A DNA stretch of 64,000 nt from Candidatus Proelusimicrobium volucris (GTDB lineage Bacteria > Elusimicrobiota > Elusimicrobia > Elusimicrobiales > Elusimicrobiaceae), in assembly GCA_944324665.1 (NCBI GenBank), contig CALUXD010000002.1, positions 288,694 through 352,693 of the forward strand. The letters are read 5' to 3'. Of this stretch, positions 37,280-46,287 are shown piece by piece. Each line of letters starts with the position of its first letter. The stretch's first letter is position 1. Position numbers and translations under genes: made by a program. Under the pieces are notes generated by a model. The model ran no database searches. It was not told the origin of the DNA and saw nothing but the letters and a program-made list of their open reading frames with translations.

Positions 37280-38575
37280 ATGTTAAACAAAATTCGCGTT
37301 AAGGACGTGGGCGGCCACGTAGGACAAGAGATTACTTTAAAGGGGTGGCTCTACAATAAGCGTTCAAGCGGGAAATTACATTTTTTGCAATTAAGGGACG
37401 GCAGCGGGATAATCCAATGCGTAGTTTTCAAGGGCGAAGTAACGCCGGAGGTTTTTGAACTTGCCGATAAAATAACGCAGGAATCTTCCATAGAGGTTAC
37501 CGGCACTGTGCGCGAGGATAAGCGTTCGCCTTTGGGCTTTGAACTTGGCGTAAAAGATATAAAAGTTCTGCAGATGGCAAAGGATTATCCGATTTCGCCC
37601 AAGGAGCACGGCACGGCCTTTTTGATGGACAACCGCCATTTATGGCTTAGGTCCAGCAGGCAGGTGGCGATACTTAAAATTAGGGACGAGATAATATTCT
37701 CGATAAGGGAATATTTCAAAAACAACGGGTTTGTTTTGGTGGATTCCCCGATATTGACGCCCGCGGCGTGCGAGGGCACCAGCACTTTGTTTGAAACGGA
37801 TTATTTCGGCCAAAAGGCATTGCTTTCGCAAAGCGGGCAGCTTTACGGCGAGGCTTCGGCTATGGCTTTGGGCAAGATATATTGCTTCGGGCCGACATTC
37901 AGAGCGGAAAAATCCAAGACGCGCCGCCACCTTACCGAATTTTGGATGGTGGAGCCGGAAGTCGCCTTTAACGATTTGGACGACAATATGGACTTGGCGG
38001 AAGATTTTATCTGCTACATTGTCGAGAAAGTTTTAAAGAATTGCCGCGCCGAGCTTGAAGTATTGGGCCGCGACATCAGCAAACTTGAGAATATCAAAAA
38101 GCCGTTCCCGCGCATATCCTATACCGAAGCGATAGAGATATTAAACAAGAACGGCAACCCGACTGAATGGGGCGGCGATATCGGCGGCGACGAGGAAACT
38201 ATAATATCCAAAAGTTTCGACAGGCCCGTAATGATACACCGCTATCCCGCCGCGATAAAGGCTTTCTATATGAAGCGCGACCCTAAGGACGAAAAACTCG
38301 CCCTTGCCGTTGACGTAATCGGGCCCGAAGGCTACGGCGAGATTATCGGCGGCAGCCAAAGGGAGGAAGATTACGACGTATTGGTCAAGCGCATACACGA
38401 ACAAGGCCTTGACGAAAGCGCGTTTGACTGGTACCTTGATTTGCGCAAATACGGCAGCGTACCGCATAGCGGCTTCGGTATGGGCATAGAGAGGGCGGTA
38501 GCGTGGATATGCGGCCTTCCGCACGTTAGGGAAACGATACCGTTCCCGAGGCTTATGGACAGGCTTAAACCGTAA
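37280..38575 (+). CDS. asnS: asparaginyl-tRNA synthetase
   Basis: 431 residues. An OB-fold anticodon-binding domain (1-110) followed by a class II core: [52 protein letters not shown] and [12 protein letters not shown]. The pattern is AsnRS, not AspRS; a separate AspRS lies at 39940. The ATG at 37280 has AGAGGT upstream; an in-frame TTG at 37262 has none. Confidence 0.95.
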   Translation: MLNKIRVKDVGGHVGQEITLKGWLYNKRSSGKLHFLQLRDGSGIIQCVVFKGEVTPEVFELADKITQESSIEVTGTVREDKRSPLGFELGVKDIKVLQMAKDYPISPKEHGTAFLMDNRHLWLRSSRQVAILKIRDEIIFSIREYFKNNGFVLVDSPILTPAACEGTSTLFETDYFGQKALLSQSGQLYGEASAMALGKIYCFGPTFRAEKSKTRRHLTEFWMVEPEVAFNDLDDNMDLAEDFICYIVEKVLKNCRAELEVLGRDISKLENIKKPFPRISYTEAIEILNKNGNPTEWGGDIGGDEETIISKSFDRPVMIHRYPAAIKAFYMKRDPKDEKLALAVDVIGPEGYGEIIGGSQREEDYDVLVKRIHEQGLDESAFDWYLDLRKYGSVPHSGFGMGIERAVAWICGLPHVRETIPFPRLMDRLKP

Positions 38576-38598
38576 TCAAGGTTATAGTCGCAAATTTG

Positions 38599-38623
38599 AA
38601 CCCGGCCTCGCGCCGGGTTTTTT
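38599..38623 (+). terminator. asnS terminator
   Basis: 8-bp GC stem (38599-38606 with 38612-38619) and six T. Confidence 0.88.
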
Positions 38624-38684
38624 ATCGTCAAGGCCTTTGATAAGAATAGGCCCGCAAGCGATAAATATTTATAATTTAAAATGA

Positions 38685-38697
38685 TAGAATATAATAT
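38685..38697 (+). promoter_or_regulatory. leaderless -10 element of hisS
   Basis: TAGAAT at 38685-38690 and 7 nt to the ATG. A second TATAAT (38690-38695) is too close to the ATG to serve unless the start is internal. No ribosome site and no clear -35. Confidence 0.45.
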
Positions 38698-39927
38698 ATG
38701 GCAAAATTGGTAAGAGGATTTAGAGATATTTTCGGCCCGGAAGCGGCCGCATTGACCGCGCTGGAGTCTTCGGCGCGCAAGGTATTTAAACTTTACGGCG
38801 TCAGCGAACTTCGCATACCGACCGTAGAGCAGAAGGAGCTATTCGTAAAAGCGACGGGTACCACTACCGACATAGTTCAAAAGGAAATGTACAGTTTTGA
38901 GGACGCGGGGCACCGCCTCTTGGCGCTTAGGCCAGAGGGAACGCCCGGCGTAGCGCGCGCGTATATAGAGAATAACTTTGCGCAGGGTTCGCCCGTCCAG
39001 CAGTTTTTTTATATAGGCAATATGTTCAGGGCGGAGCGTCCTCAGGCGGGGCGTTACCGCGAGTTTGAGCAAATCGGCGCGGAATTTTTGGGCAATCCGG
39101 CCCCTGCGGCCGATGCCCAGGCAATATTGCTGTTAAAAGATATTATGAAGGACTTCGGCGTAAAGCATTACAGCGTAAAGATAAATTCCTTAGGCTGTGA
39201 AAAGTGCCGTCCTTTATACCGTCAGGCTCTTATAGAGTATTTATCCTCTTCCAAAGACGATCTTTGCGACTTGTGCAAGGACCGTTTGGAACGCAATCCC
39301 CTTAGAGTATTGGATTGTAAAATCGACGGCCCCAAATTTAAGGAAAGCGCGCCGAAAATGGCTCTGTGCCCGGAATGTGAGGAACATTTCTCTCAGGTAA
39401 AGAAACTTTTGGACGGCAAGATAGAATACATAGTAGATCCTTGTCTTGTGCGGGGTTTGGATTACTACACGAGAACGGTGTTTGAATTTCAAGCGGGGGA
39501 AAGCTCCCAAAATGCGATAGCGGCGGGCGGCAGGTATGACACGCTTATAAAATCAATGGGCGGGGCGGATATACCGGCGGTAGGCTGGGCTATGGGCGCG
39601 GAACGCACTTGCGCGGCCTTGGGTTCTTTGCCCGATTGCGGAGAAAAGAAAGTATATGTAGTCAGTTTGGAAAAGGACTGTAACGAATATGCTTTTAACA
39701 TAATGCAGACTTTGAGAGATGCGGGCATCATAACGGAAGGCGGCCTTTTTGATAAGAATATCAAAGGCCAGATGAAGCAGGCCGACAGGACTAAAGCTTC
39801 CTTGGCGGTGATAGTCGGCGGTACGGAAAAGGAACGAGGTACGGCCGAACTTAAAGATTTGACAAGCGGCGAGCAGAAGGAATATTTGATAAGCGAGCTC
39901 GCCGCCGCGATTAAAAACATAAAATAG
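38698..39927 (+). CDS. hisS: histidyl-tRNA synthetase
   Basis: 409 residues. Class II core with RGFRDIFGPE (N-terminal motif), RPEGTPGVARAYIE, FRAERPQAGRYREFEQIG, LVRGLDYYTRTVFEF (HisA-type motif) and AAGGRYD, then the C-terminal anticodon domain. A Cys-rich middle stretch (Cys pairs at about 162-243) could bind zinc, as in some HisRS. aspS follows after 12 bp. Confidence 0.97.
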   Translation: MAKLVRGFRDIFGPEAAALTALESSARKVFKLYGVSELRIPTVEQKELFVKATGTTTDIVQKEMYSFEDAGHRLLALRPEGTPGVARAYIENNFAQGSPVQQFFYIGNMFRAERPQAGRYREFEQIGAEFLGNPAPAADAQAILLLKDIMKDFGVKHYSVKINSLGCEKCRPLYRQALIEYLSSSKDDLCDLCKDRLERNPLRVLDCKIDGPKFKESAPKMALCPECEEHFSQVKKLLDGKIEYIVDPCLVRGLDYYTRTVFEFQAGESSQNAIAAGGRYDTLIKSMGGADIPAVGWAMGAERTCAALGSLPDCGEKKVYVVSLEKDCNEYAFNIMQTLRDAGIITEGGLFDKNIKGQMKQADRTKASLAVIVGGTEKERGTAELKDLTSGEQKEYLISELAAAIKNIK

Positions 39928-39939
39928 ACTTGGTGGATT

Positions 39940-41715
39940 ATGAAAAGAACAAATTACTGCGGCGAGATAACCGCCGCGCTTGAAGGAACAAAGCAAACGC
40001 TCTGCGGCTGGGTGCACGGCTACCGCAACCACGGCGGCGTTTTGTTTATAGATTTAAGGGACAGGACGGGTTTTGTGCAGTTGGTGGTAAGCCCCGAGAA
40101 CAAAGAGGCGTTTGAAGAAGCTTCTTCTTTAAGGAACGAATACGTCGTCCGCGCGCAGGGCGTGGTAGCGCGGCGCAAAGAGGGCTACGTAAACAAAAAT
40201 ATTCCCACCGGCGAAGTAGAGATAATAGTAGATAAAATAGAAACTTTAAACACCTGCGTGCCTTTGCCTTTTGATATCGATACCGACAAGAATATATCTG
40301 AAGACATTCGCCTTAAATATCGCTATTTGGATTTGAGGAACGCCAGAATGGTGCGCAATTTGACAACCCGCCACCGCTTGGCGCAGGTAATAAGGCGTTA
40401 TTTTGACGAGCACGGCTTTTTGGAAGTGGAAACCCCTATATTAACGCGTTCCACGCCCGAGGGCGCACGCGATTATTTGGTGCCTTCCAGAGTGCATAAC
40501 GGCAAGTTTTACGCTTTGCCGCAAAGCCCGCAGATGTTCAAGCAGACTTTGATGGCCAGCGGCATAGACAGATACTTCCAGCTCGCCAGAGCGTTTCGCG
40601 ACGAGGATCTGCGCGCAGACAGGCAGCCCGAACACACCCAAGTGGATATAGAGATGTCCTTCGTGGAACTTGACGATATTTTTGAAATAGCTGAAGGTAT
40701 GATGCAAACGGCGTTCAAAGCGGTCGGCGAGGAAATAAAAGCGCCGTTTATCCGCCTGCCTTACAAAGAGGCGCTTTTGCGTTTCGGCAGCGATAAACCC
40801 GATATGCGCTTTGATATGGAAATATCGGATATAACTGAAATATTCAAAGCGACCGCATTCAAAGTTTTTGAAGCCGTAATAAAAGACGGCGGCGCGATAA
40901 GGGCTTTAAAAGCCGATTTGAGCGCGGATAAACTCAGCCGCGGCGTAATTGACAAACTTACCGAACTGGTCAAAAAGAACGGCGGGAAAGGCCTTGTATG
41001 GCTCAAATTTAAGGACGGCAAATTTGAAGGACCTTCCGCCAAATTCTTTAAAGAAGAAGAACTTAAGGCTTTGTCCGATCATTTTAAGCCCGAGCAAGGC
41101 GATACGGTCTTTATCGGCAGCGACGCAAAAGCCGATACCTGCGCATTGTTTATGGGCGCTTTAAGGAAAGAGCTTATCAAGATTTTGGAACTTAAACCCA
41201 AAGTAAAATGGGCGCCTTTATGGGTGGTGAACTTCCCGCTGTTGGAATACATTCCGGAAGAAGACCGCTATGACGCGGCTCATAATCCGTTTACCGCACC
41301 CGTGACGGAAGATATACCGCTTTTGGACAGCGATCCTTTGAAAGTGCGTTCCTATCAGTTTGATATGGTGCTAAACGGAATGGAATTGGCGTCCGGTTCT
41401 ATAAGGAACCACAGGCGCGACATTCAAGAGAAGATTTTGGCTTTGATGAAGCACTCCAAAGAGGAAGCGGCCAGAAGATTTGGCATGCTGTTAAACGCTT
41501 TGGAACGCGGCACTCCTCCGCACGGCGGAATGGGGCTCGGTTTTGATAGGCTTACGGCTTTAATCTGCGGGGAGGATTCCATTAAGGAAGTTATAGCGTT
41601 CCCCAAGACTACGGCTGCGGCCTGCCCGCTTACGGAATCGCCTAATATAGTCGACCAGAAACAGCTGGACGAGCTAGGCATAGCGATAACGCATATGGAG
41701 GAAGAGAATAAATAA
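39940..41715 (+). CDS. aspS: aspartyl-tRNA synthetase
   Basis: 591 residues, the bacterial long form with OB-fold, class II core and GAD insertion (about 290-400). Motifs: FLEVETPILTRSTPEGARDY, QSPQMFKQ, FRDEDLRADRQPEHTQVDIEMS and GLGFDRLTALICG. Cytoplasmic charging of tRNA-Asp. With AsnRS present, the non-discriminating route is not required. Probably one mRNA with hisS. Confidence 0.97.
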   Translation: MKRTNYCGEITAALEGTKQTLCGWVHGYRNHGGVLFIDLRDRTGFVQLVVSPENKEAFEEASSLRNEYVVRAQGVVARRKEGYVNKNIPTGEVEIIVDKIETLNTCVPLPFDIDTDKNISEDIRLKYRYLDLRNARMVRNLTTRHRLAQVIRRYFDEHGFLEVETPILTRSTPEGARDYLVPSRVHNGKFYALPQSPQMFKQTLMASGIDRYFQLARAFRDEDLRADRQPEHTQVDIEMSFVELDDIFEIAEGMMQTAFKAVGEEIKAPFIRLPYKEALLRFGSDKPDMRFDMEISDITEIFKATAFKVFEAVIKDGGAIRALKADLSADKLSRGVIDKLTELVKKNGGKGLVWLKFKDGKFEGPSAKFFKEEELKALSDHFKPEQGDTVFIGSDAKADTCALFMGALRKELIKILELKPKVKWAPLWVVNFPLLEYIPEEDRYDAAHNPFTAPVTEDIPLLDSDPLKVRSYQFDMVLNGMELASGSIRNHRRDIQEKILALMKHSKEEAARRFGMLLNALERGTPPHGGMGLGFDRLTALICGEDSIKEVIAFPKTTAAACPLTESPNIVDQKQLDELGIAITHMEEENK

Positions 41716-42062
41716 ATTTGCGAAAGCGATACTGTAAAAATTGGGCGTAGGCCGAGAGATCTTCCCTTTAAAGGAAATGTCCGTAATTCTCTTGAGGTTT
41801 GGCCTTGGCTCAATTTGCAATAATCTTCCTTTTTTAGGCAAGCAGCTTGGCGGCATAATTTCCTTTGTAAAAGTTTAAGGGATGTATGCCGCCTTTTTTT
41901 CGGTGTCGATGTAATTTCGTAAGACGTATTTTAATTGATATAATTTATAATATCAGAATCCCAGATGTAAAATCTTAAAACGGTGTTGTTCAAAATATAA
42001 ATTATTGTTATATTAAATAATAGGGGAAAATATAACTCGTAAAAGGGAAAGCGGATATTTTT
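41716..42062 (+). other. intergenic region between aspS and the Cys-rich gene
   Basis: 347 bp without a gene. It holds the aspS terminator (41849-41900), two TATAAT hexamers at 41939-41944 and 41946-41951 that may be -10 elements for the gene at 42063, and an AT-rich leader. I see nothing recognisable in 41716-41848. Confidence 0.6.
41849..41900 (+). terminator. hisS-aspS terminator
   Basis: 8-bp stem GGCGGCAT / ATGCCGCC (41849-41856 with 41886-41893), 29-nt loop, seven T. Confidence 0.8.
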
Positions 42063-43169
42063 ATGTATAGACTTCTCGTATTGTTTTTATTTGTATTATT
42101 TTTTGTACCGTTAAACGCGCAGCGAATGGTAAAATATGTAACATTTTACCCGGTGCCCTACGGCAGCCATCAAAGACTAAATGTAACCGATAATGCCATA
42201 ATAAGCGGGCGAGATCAGGGGGAGAGTGTTATAGCGGGGAAACTTGCGGTGCCGACCTCGCCGACATTTGAAGGTACGGTTTTGTTGGATGTGCCAAGCG
42301 GCACACAAGTTTCTGTAGGTTCCGGCATTAGATCTGGCAATTCCGATACCGGTACTATTTACGGCGATGCGTATATTACGGGGCCTGATACTTCCTTAGA
42401 AAATCTTGATAATGTGATAACGAACGCCTATGTAGCCGATACCGCGAATATTAATTATTCTTCTATATTTGACGGCAAAAGCCTTTCCGACCTGCCTAAT
42501 TGCGGTGATAGCGTACCTTCTTGGAAGGCTTTGCGCCTTAAAGGAAGCGAGGAATGTAAATACTATTTGACATGCAGCGGCAGCGGCGATACCGGTTGCG
42601 AAAAAGCGCCCGATTTGCCAGAGTGCGAGTTTGGCCCGTGGATTATGGCTACTACGGATATGATAGATACCTGCGGCAGTTCCCGAAGACAGGGCTGCAT
42701 ACAAACTTCTGCCTGCGGCGCCTCCGACAGGCCGTGCGTAAAATTAAGGGAGGCCGTATATTCCCAAATACCCACAAGGTTTAATTGTGGTATGGGGAAA
42801 AGTTTAAGCCAGTATTGTTATAGCGGCAGTACAAAGTGCACGGACGCAAACGTTAGTTTTGTTTGCCGCCAGCACGACGGCCCTAAAAATATGACGGTAA
42901 ACGGATATTACACAGCCGCGGAATATTGCTCTTTCTCCACTGATTATGAAGCCACATTCTGGTGCAGGGAAAATCCTTCCAAGAGAGGCTGCTTGATTTA
43001 CGGCAATGCCGCTTCTTATACGGCTTCTTTGGCTTGCGCGCAATCTTATAGTATTACCAGCTCCTCCTACGCTGCTTGTAGAAATGCCACTGTTAACGTG
43101 GGCGGTTACATTTGCCAAGACGGAGAAGACGACGCAACCGTATATTACAGAGTATGCGGCGGAGTTTAG
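42063..43169 (+). CDS. secreted protein with Cys-rich C-terminal region
   Basis: 368 residues. A signal peptide (about 1-19, cut after LNA), then a Cys-free part of about 125 residues containing YVTFYPVPYGSH and repeated short strands (NVTDNAIISG, VSVGSGIRSGN) suggestive of a beta-structured stalk. Then about 220 residues with all 20 Cys. The Cys pattern differs in detail from the proteins at 1-1885, but size, export signal and Cys density are alike. Probably a surface or pilus-like component; I do not recognise the family. The ribosome site is weak. Confidence 0.8.
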   Translation: MYRLLVLFLFVLFFVPLNAQRMVKYVTFYPVPYGSHQRLNVTDNAIISGRDQGESVIAGKLAVPTSPTFEGTVLLDVPSGTQVSVGSGIRSGNSDTGTIYGDAYITGPDTSLENLDNVITNAYVADTANINYSSIFDGKSLSDLPNCGDSVPSWKALRLKGSEECKYYLTCSGSGDTGCEKAPDLPECEFGPWIMATTDMIDTCGSSRRQGCIQTSACGASDRPCVKLREAVYSQIPTRFNCGMGKSLSQYCYSGSTKCTDANVSFVCRQHDGPKNMTVNGYYTAAEYCSFSTDYEATFWCRENPSKRGCLIYGNAASYTASLACAQSYSITSSSYAACRNATVNVGGYICQDGEDDATVYYRVCGGV

Positions 43170-43207
43170 CCTTACTTCGCGGCATAAAATATATAATTTG
43201 ATGACGG

Positions 43208-43241
43208 AAAAGACCTCGGCATTTTGCGCCGAGGCCTTTTT
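43208..43241 (+). terminator. rho-independent terminator
   Basis: 7-bp stem CCTCGGC / GCCGAGG (43214-43220 with 43228-43234), flanked by A and T runs. Confidence 0.85.
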
Positions 43242-43261
43242 TATTAATATATTGAAACGTT

Positions 43262-43288
43262 AAAAACCCGCCGTTTATTCGGCGGGGT
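43262..43288 (-). terminator. hydG terminator
   Basis: Stem of 43265-43273 with 43280-43288; five U on the minus strand after the stem. It lies 21 bp past the hydG stop. Confidence 0.8.
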
Positions 43289-43309
43289 TATGTTTGCTAT
43301 GCCTTCGGC

Positions 43310-44677
43310 TTAAAAGTAGATATCTCTTTCGCCTTGGGCCACTTTCTCAAGATTGGCTTTGGTTTGGGCCGCTCTTGAAGGGGGCAGATCCTTCATCATT
43401 TTATCTATGAGAGCAAGTCCTTTCGCTTTAAGTTCCAGCGAGGCGAAATCATAGAGATATTCCGCAAAAGTAAACATAGCGTTAGGCAGACAATGTGCCT
43501 TTATCAAACCCGGTTTGGCTAGGTCCATAAAGTCTTTGCCGACGCGCCCCAGTCTATAACAGCCCGTGCAGAAAGAGGGAATATAGCCGTGGTCTACTAT
43601 ATCGGATATTACGGCTTCCAAAGATCTATGGTCGCCGCGGGTAAATTGTTCGTCGGCATTATCGTCCTCGTATCCGCCGGGATTGGTTTTGCTGCCGCCA
43701 GATATTTGGGATATGCCTAGTTCGAAGGCGTCGCGGCGCATCTGAGCGTTTTCCCGCGTGCTTAGTATTATGCCTGTATATGGTACGGCTATTCTCAAGA
43801 CGGCGATAATCTTTTTAAAGTCCTCGTCGTTTACGGCGTAGGGGGGGTGCTCGCTTAACGGAGAGCCGCAGGCGGGCTCTATTCTGGGCACGGAAATTGT
43901 GTGCGGGCCAATGCCGAACTTATCTTCCAAATCTTTGATGTGCTGAAGCATTGCCAGTACCTCAAATTTATAGTCGTAAAGGCCAAGCAGAGCGCCAATT
44001 CCGACATCATTCAAGCCCGCCTCTAAAGCTCTGTGCATGCCCATAAGGCGGAAATCATAGTCGGCTTTTTTCCCTGCCACGTGCATTTTGTGATAGGTGT
44101 CTTTATGGTAGGTTTCCTGGAACAGTTGGAAGGTGCCGATATTGTGTTTTTTGAGTTCTTTAAATTCTTCCAAGGTCAAGGGCGCTATATTGACGTTTAC
44201 TCGTCTTATATTATTTTTGCCTTCTCTTACGGAATAGATGGAATCTATTGAATCAAAGACGTATTTCAGGCCCGCGCCCGTATAGGATTCGCCGGCTACC
44301 ATAAGTATTCTTTTATGGCCTTGTTTGAGCAGGGCTGAAGTTTCGTTTTTAACCTCGTCTTGGTTTAAAGCTTTTCTGTGCAAGTCTTTGTTTGATGCTC
44401 TAAACGCACAGTAGAGGCATTCGTTAAAACATACGTTCGAAATATATAAAGGCGCGAAAAGAACCAAACGATTGCCGTATATTTCCGTCTTTATGTATTT
44501 TGCGGTTTTGTATAATTCTTCCAGCAAATCTTTGTCGGTAAGGTTAAGCAGGGCGGCGGTTTGTTCGAAGGAAATGCCTTTAAGCTCGCGCGCCTGTGTA
44601 AGAATGTCTAAAATCTGTTGCTTGTCAGCTTTTTTGGTTTTAGATAGATTGTCAAAAATTTCGTTCTCGTTTATCAT
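43310..44677 (-). CDS. hydG: [FeFe] hydrogenase H-cluster maturase HydG (radical SAM tyrosine lyase)
   Basis: 455 residues. Radical-SAM motif CFNECLYC (CX3CX2C, about 81-88), and the HydG-specific C-terminal cluster motif CTGCYRLGR followed by a third Cys before LPNA. HydG cleaves tyrosine to make the CO and CN ligands of the H-cluster. The preferred start is the ATG at 44677; a TTG at 44692 is in frame but lies inside the -10. Separated from hydE by three unrelated genes; hydF is not in the window. Confidence 0.95.
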   Translation of the reverse strand: MINENEIFDNLSKTKKADKQQILDILTQARELKGISFEQTAALLNLTDKDLLEELYKTAKYIKTEIYGNRLVLFAPLYISNVCFNECLYCAFRASNKDLHRKALNQDEVKNETSALLKQGHKRILMVAGESYTGAGLKYVFDSIDSIYSVREGKNNIRRVNVNIAPLTLEEFKELKKHNIGTFQLFQETYHKDTYHKMHVAGKKADYDFRLMGMHRALEAGLNDVGIGALLGLYDYKFEVLAMLQHIKDLEDKFGIGPHTISVPRIEPACGSPLSEHPPYAVNDEDFKKIIAVLRIAVPYTGIILSTRENAQMRRDAFELGISQISGGSKTNPGGYEDDNADEQFTRGDHRSLEAVISDIVDHGYIPSFCTGCYRLGRVGKDFMDLAKPGLIKAHCLPNAMFTFAEYLYDFASLELKAKGLALIDKMMKDLPPSRAAQTKANLEKVAQGERDIYF

Positions 44678-44689
44678 ACTTATATTGTA
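44678..44689 (-). promoter_or_regulatory. leaderless -10 element of hydG
   Basis: On the minus strand TACAAT (44689-44684) is followed by exactly 6 nt and then the ATG, so the predicted first transcribed base is the A of ATG. No ribosome site. Confidence 0.5.
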
Positions 44690-44741
44690 CAACTTTAAAG
44701 CGGTTAGGATATATTAAGCCTGCTTCTTATTGCCCTACGAT

Positions 44742-44770
44742 AAAAACCCGCCTGTTAAGGCGGGTTTTTT
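44742..44770. terminator. bidirectional terminator
   Basis: 11-bp stem AAAAACCCGCC / GGCGGGTTTTT (44742-44752 with 44759-44769). It ends the minus-strand gene at 44785. Confidence 0.85.
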
Positions 44771-44784
44771 AATAAGATCCGTTT

Positions 44785-45657
44785 TTACTTTGCGGCCAGG
44801 AACATATGGCTGAAGGAAAAACTTACTCCTACATATAAATTTTCGCCACGCGGGCCAACGTATTTGCCTTGGGCCGTATAATAATTGATAAAGGGCGCAA
44901 CCGAAAGATTTTTTAGCACCAAAACATCAAGTCTTGCGTCCAATTCCAAGGAATAGTCCAAGTCGGTAGTCTGTTTTTCGCTTTCGTGGCAATAGTCCCT
45001 GAAGGTCCCGCTGAATTTAGCTTTTACCCCTTCCCTGATGTCGTATTCAAGCCCGATGCCGGCTTCATAACCGTATTTTGTAGATTCTTGGGGATAAGTA
45101 AAATCGTATTCCATAAAGCCGGAGGCGAATAGAGTTTTAAGATATTTCCCTTCAAACAATTTCGCGCCGGCGCTGCCTCTTAACACTTTTTTGAGGGGGG
45201 AATCCGCGCTGGAGTTAAACTCGGTATCGTAAGCGAGCGAAACGAAAGGTCCGGCCTCAACCCCGCCCAAGAAATTTTTTACGTTCCAAAGCCTTAAAGT
45301 GTAATCGGAGGAAAGCAAAATTCTGTCTGCGTTTTCGGTGGTAAGTTTTTCTCCTTGTACAGGCTTAATCGTGTTCTTGCCGTATTCCATAAACAAGGCG
45401 TTTGACCACAGATAATTTTTGCCGAAATAATCGCCCGCTAAATGCAGGCGTCCTTGAATGAGCCTTTGCGAGTCCGAATTTAATTTGGCGTTTGGGAAAT
45501 CTTCATATTCCTGCGCGTGTTTAACTTCTGTTGAGCTTAAATCCAAAGCCAAGGATTTAAGTTCCACCTGCCAACCGGTTTTCTTGTCTTGCTGGGCGTA
45601 AGAATTAAGAGCGGCCATTGCCGATAGAGCCAGCGCGATAAACAATTTTTTGTACAT
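44785..45657 (-). CDS. predicted outer-membrane beta-barrel protein
   Basis: 290 residues. Signal peptide (1-21, cut after SYA), then alternating amphipathic strands and a C-terminal segment ending in aromatic residues (YVGVSFSFSHMF) as in barrel proteins. No Cys in the mature part and no known domain recognised. AGGAG precedes the ATG. Probably an outer-membrane protein of unknown role. Confidence 0.65.
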   Translation of the reverse strand: MYKKLFIALALSAMAALNSYAQQDKKTGWQVELKSLALDLSSTEVKHAQEYEDFPNAKLNSDSQRLIQGRLHLAGDYFGKNYLWSNALFMEYGKNTIKPVQGEKLTTENADRILLSSDYTLRLWNVKNFLGGVEAGPFVSLAYDTEFNSSADSPLKKVLRGSAGAKLFEGKYLKTLFASGFMEYDFTYPQESTKYGYEAGIGLEYDIREGVKAKFSGTFRDYCHESEKQTTDLDYSLELDARLDVLVLKNLSVAPFINYYTAQGKYVGPRGENLYVGVSFSFSHMFLAAK

Positions 45658-45717
45658 TTATTTCTCCTATGTTTCAAATATTTATAAGTTTAAAAATCCG
45701 CGTTTTACGACGGCTAA

Positions 45718-45742
45718 ATAAAACCCGCCTAATAAAGGGCGG
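45718..45742 (-). terminator. weak mscL terminator
   Basis: 5-bp stem CCGCC / GGCGG (45725-45729 with 45738-45742), then a U-rich stretch on the minus strand. Confidence 0.5.
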
Positions 45743-45751
45743 ACTTTAATG

Positions 45752-46219
45752 TTATTTAATTTCCGAAGTGCAGTTCGGGCACCTTACGGCATTAATATTG
45801 ATTGTGGATTTGCAGAAGGGGCATTCTTTTGTGTTTGGCGCGGCTGGCGCGGGCGCGCTTCTTAATTTGCTAATTATTTTAACAAGCATAAATACCGCCC
45901 AAGCGGTTATTAAAAAGCTGATGGTATTGTTTATAAAAGAGCCTAAATTTAAAATTACCGCCCCCGCGTTTTGAGCCGCTTCCACCGAAGGGTAAGGCCC
46001 TGCCGTATCCGCCCCGTTTTTGAGCGTGAAAAACAGTCCGCTGAAATTTATTTTGCTTAGCAGCAGACTTATGGGCGGCATTATCAAATCCTTTACTATC
46101 GAGTTTACCACCCCGTTAAAAGCGGCGCCCAAAATAATACCTACCGCCATATCTACCATATTGCCTTTTACGGCGAAGTTTTTAAAATCCTTAAAAAGAC
46201 CTTTTATATAAGCAGTCAT
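45752..46219 (-). CDS. mscL: large-conductance mechanosensitive channel MscL with C-terminal zinc ribbon
   Basis: 155 residues. The MscL core is clear: FKNFAVKGNMVDMAVGIILG (first helix), GAAFNGVVNSIVKDLIMPP, and a second helix FLITAWAVFMLVKIIS. The usual C-terminal helix bundle is followed by CPFCKST and CPNCTSE, a four-Cys zinc-ribbon unit not found in E. coli MscL. Opens under hypo-osmotic shock to release solutes. Strong AAGGAGG before the ATG. Confidence 0.93.
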   Translation of the reverse strand: MTAYIKGLFKDFKNFAVKGNMVDMAVGIILGAAFNGVVNSIVKDLIMPPISLLLSKINFSGLFFTLKNGADTAGPYPSVEAAQNAGAVILNLGSFINNTISFLITAWAVFMLVKIISKLRSAPAPAAPNTKECPFCKSTININAVRCPNCTSEIK

Positions 46220-46237
46220 ATTTATCCTCCTTTAATC

Positions 46238-46268
46238 AAAACACCCCTTTGGAAAGGGGGTGTTTTTT
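46238..46268. terminator. terminator of lon (bidirectional)
   Basis: Stem AAAACACCCCTTT (46238-46250) with the A/G/T run 46253-46266, one bulged G. It ends lon on the minus strand. Confidence 0.8.
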
Positions 46269-46287
46269 GTTGACTATATTTTAGCAA

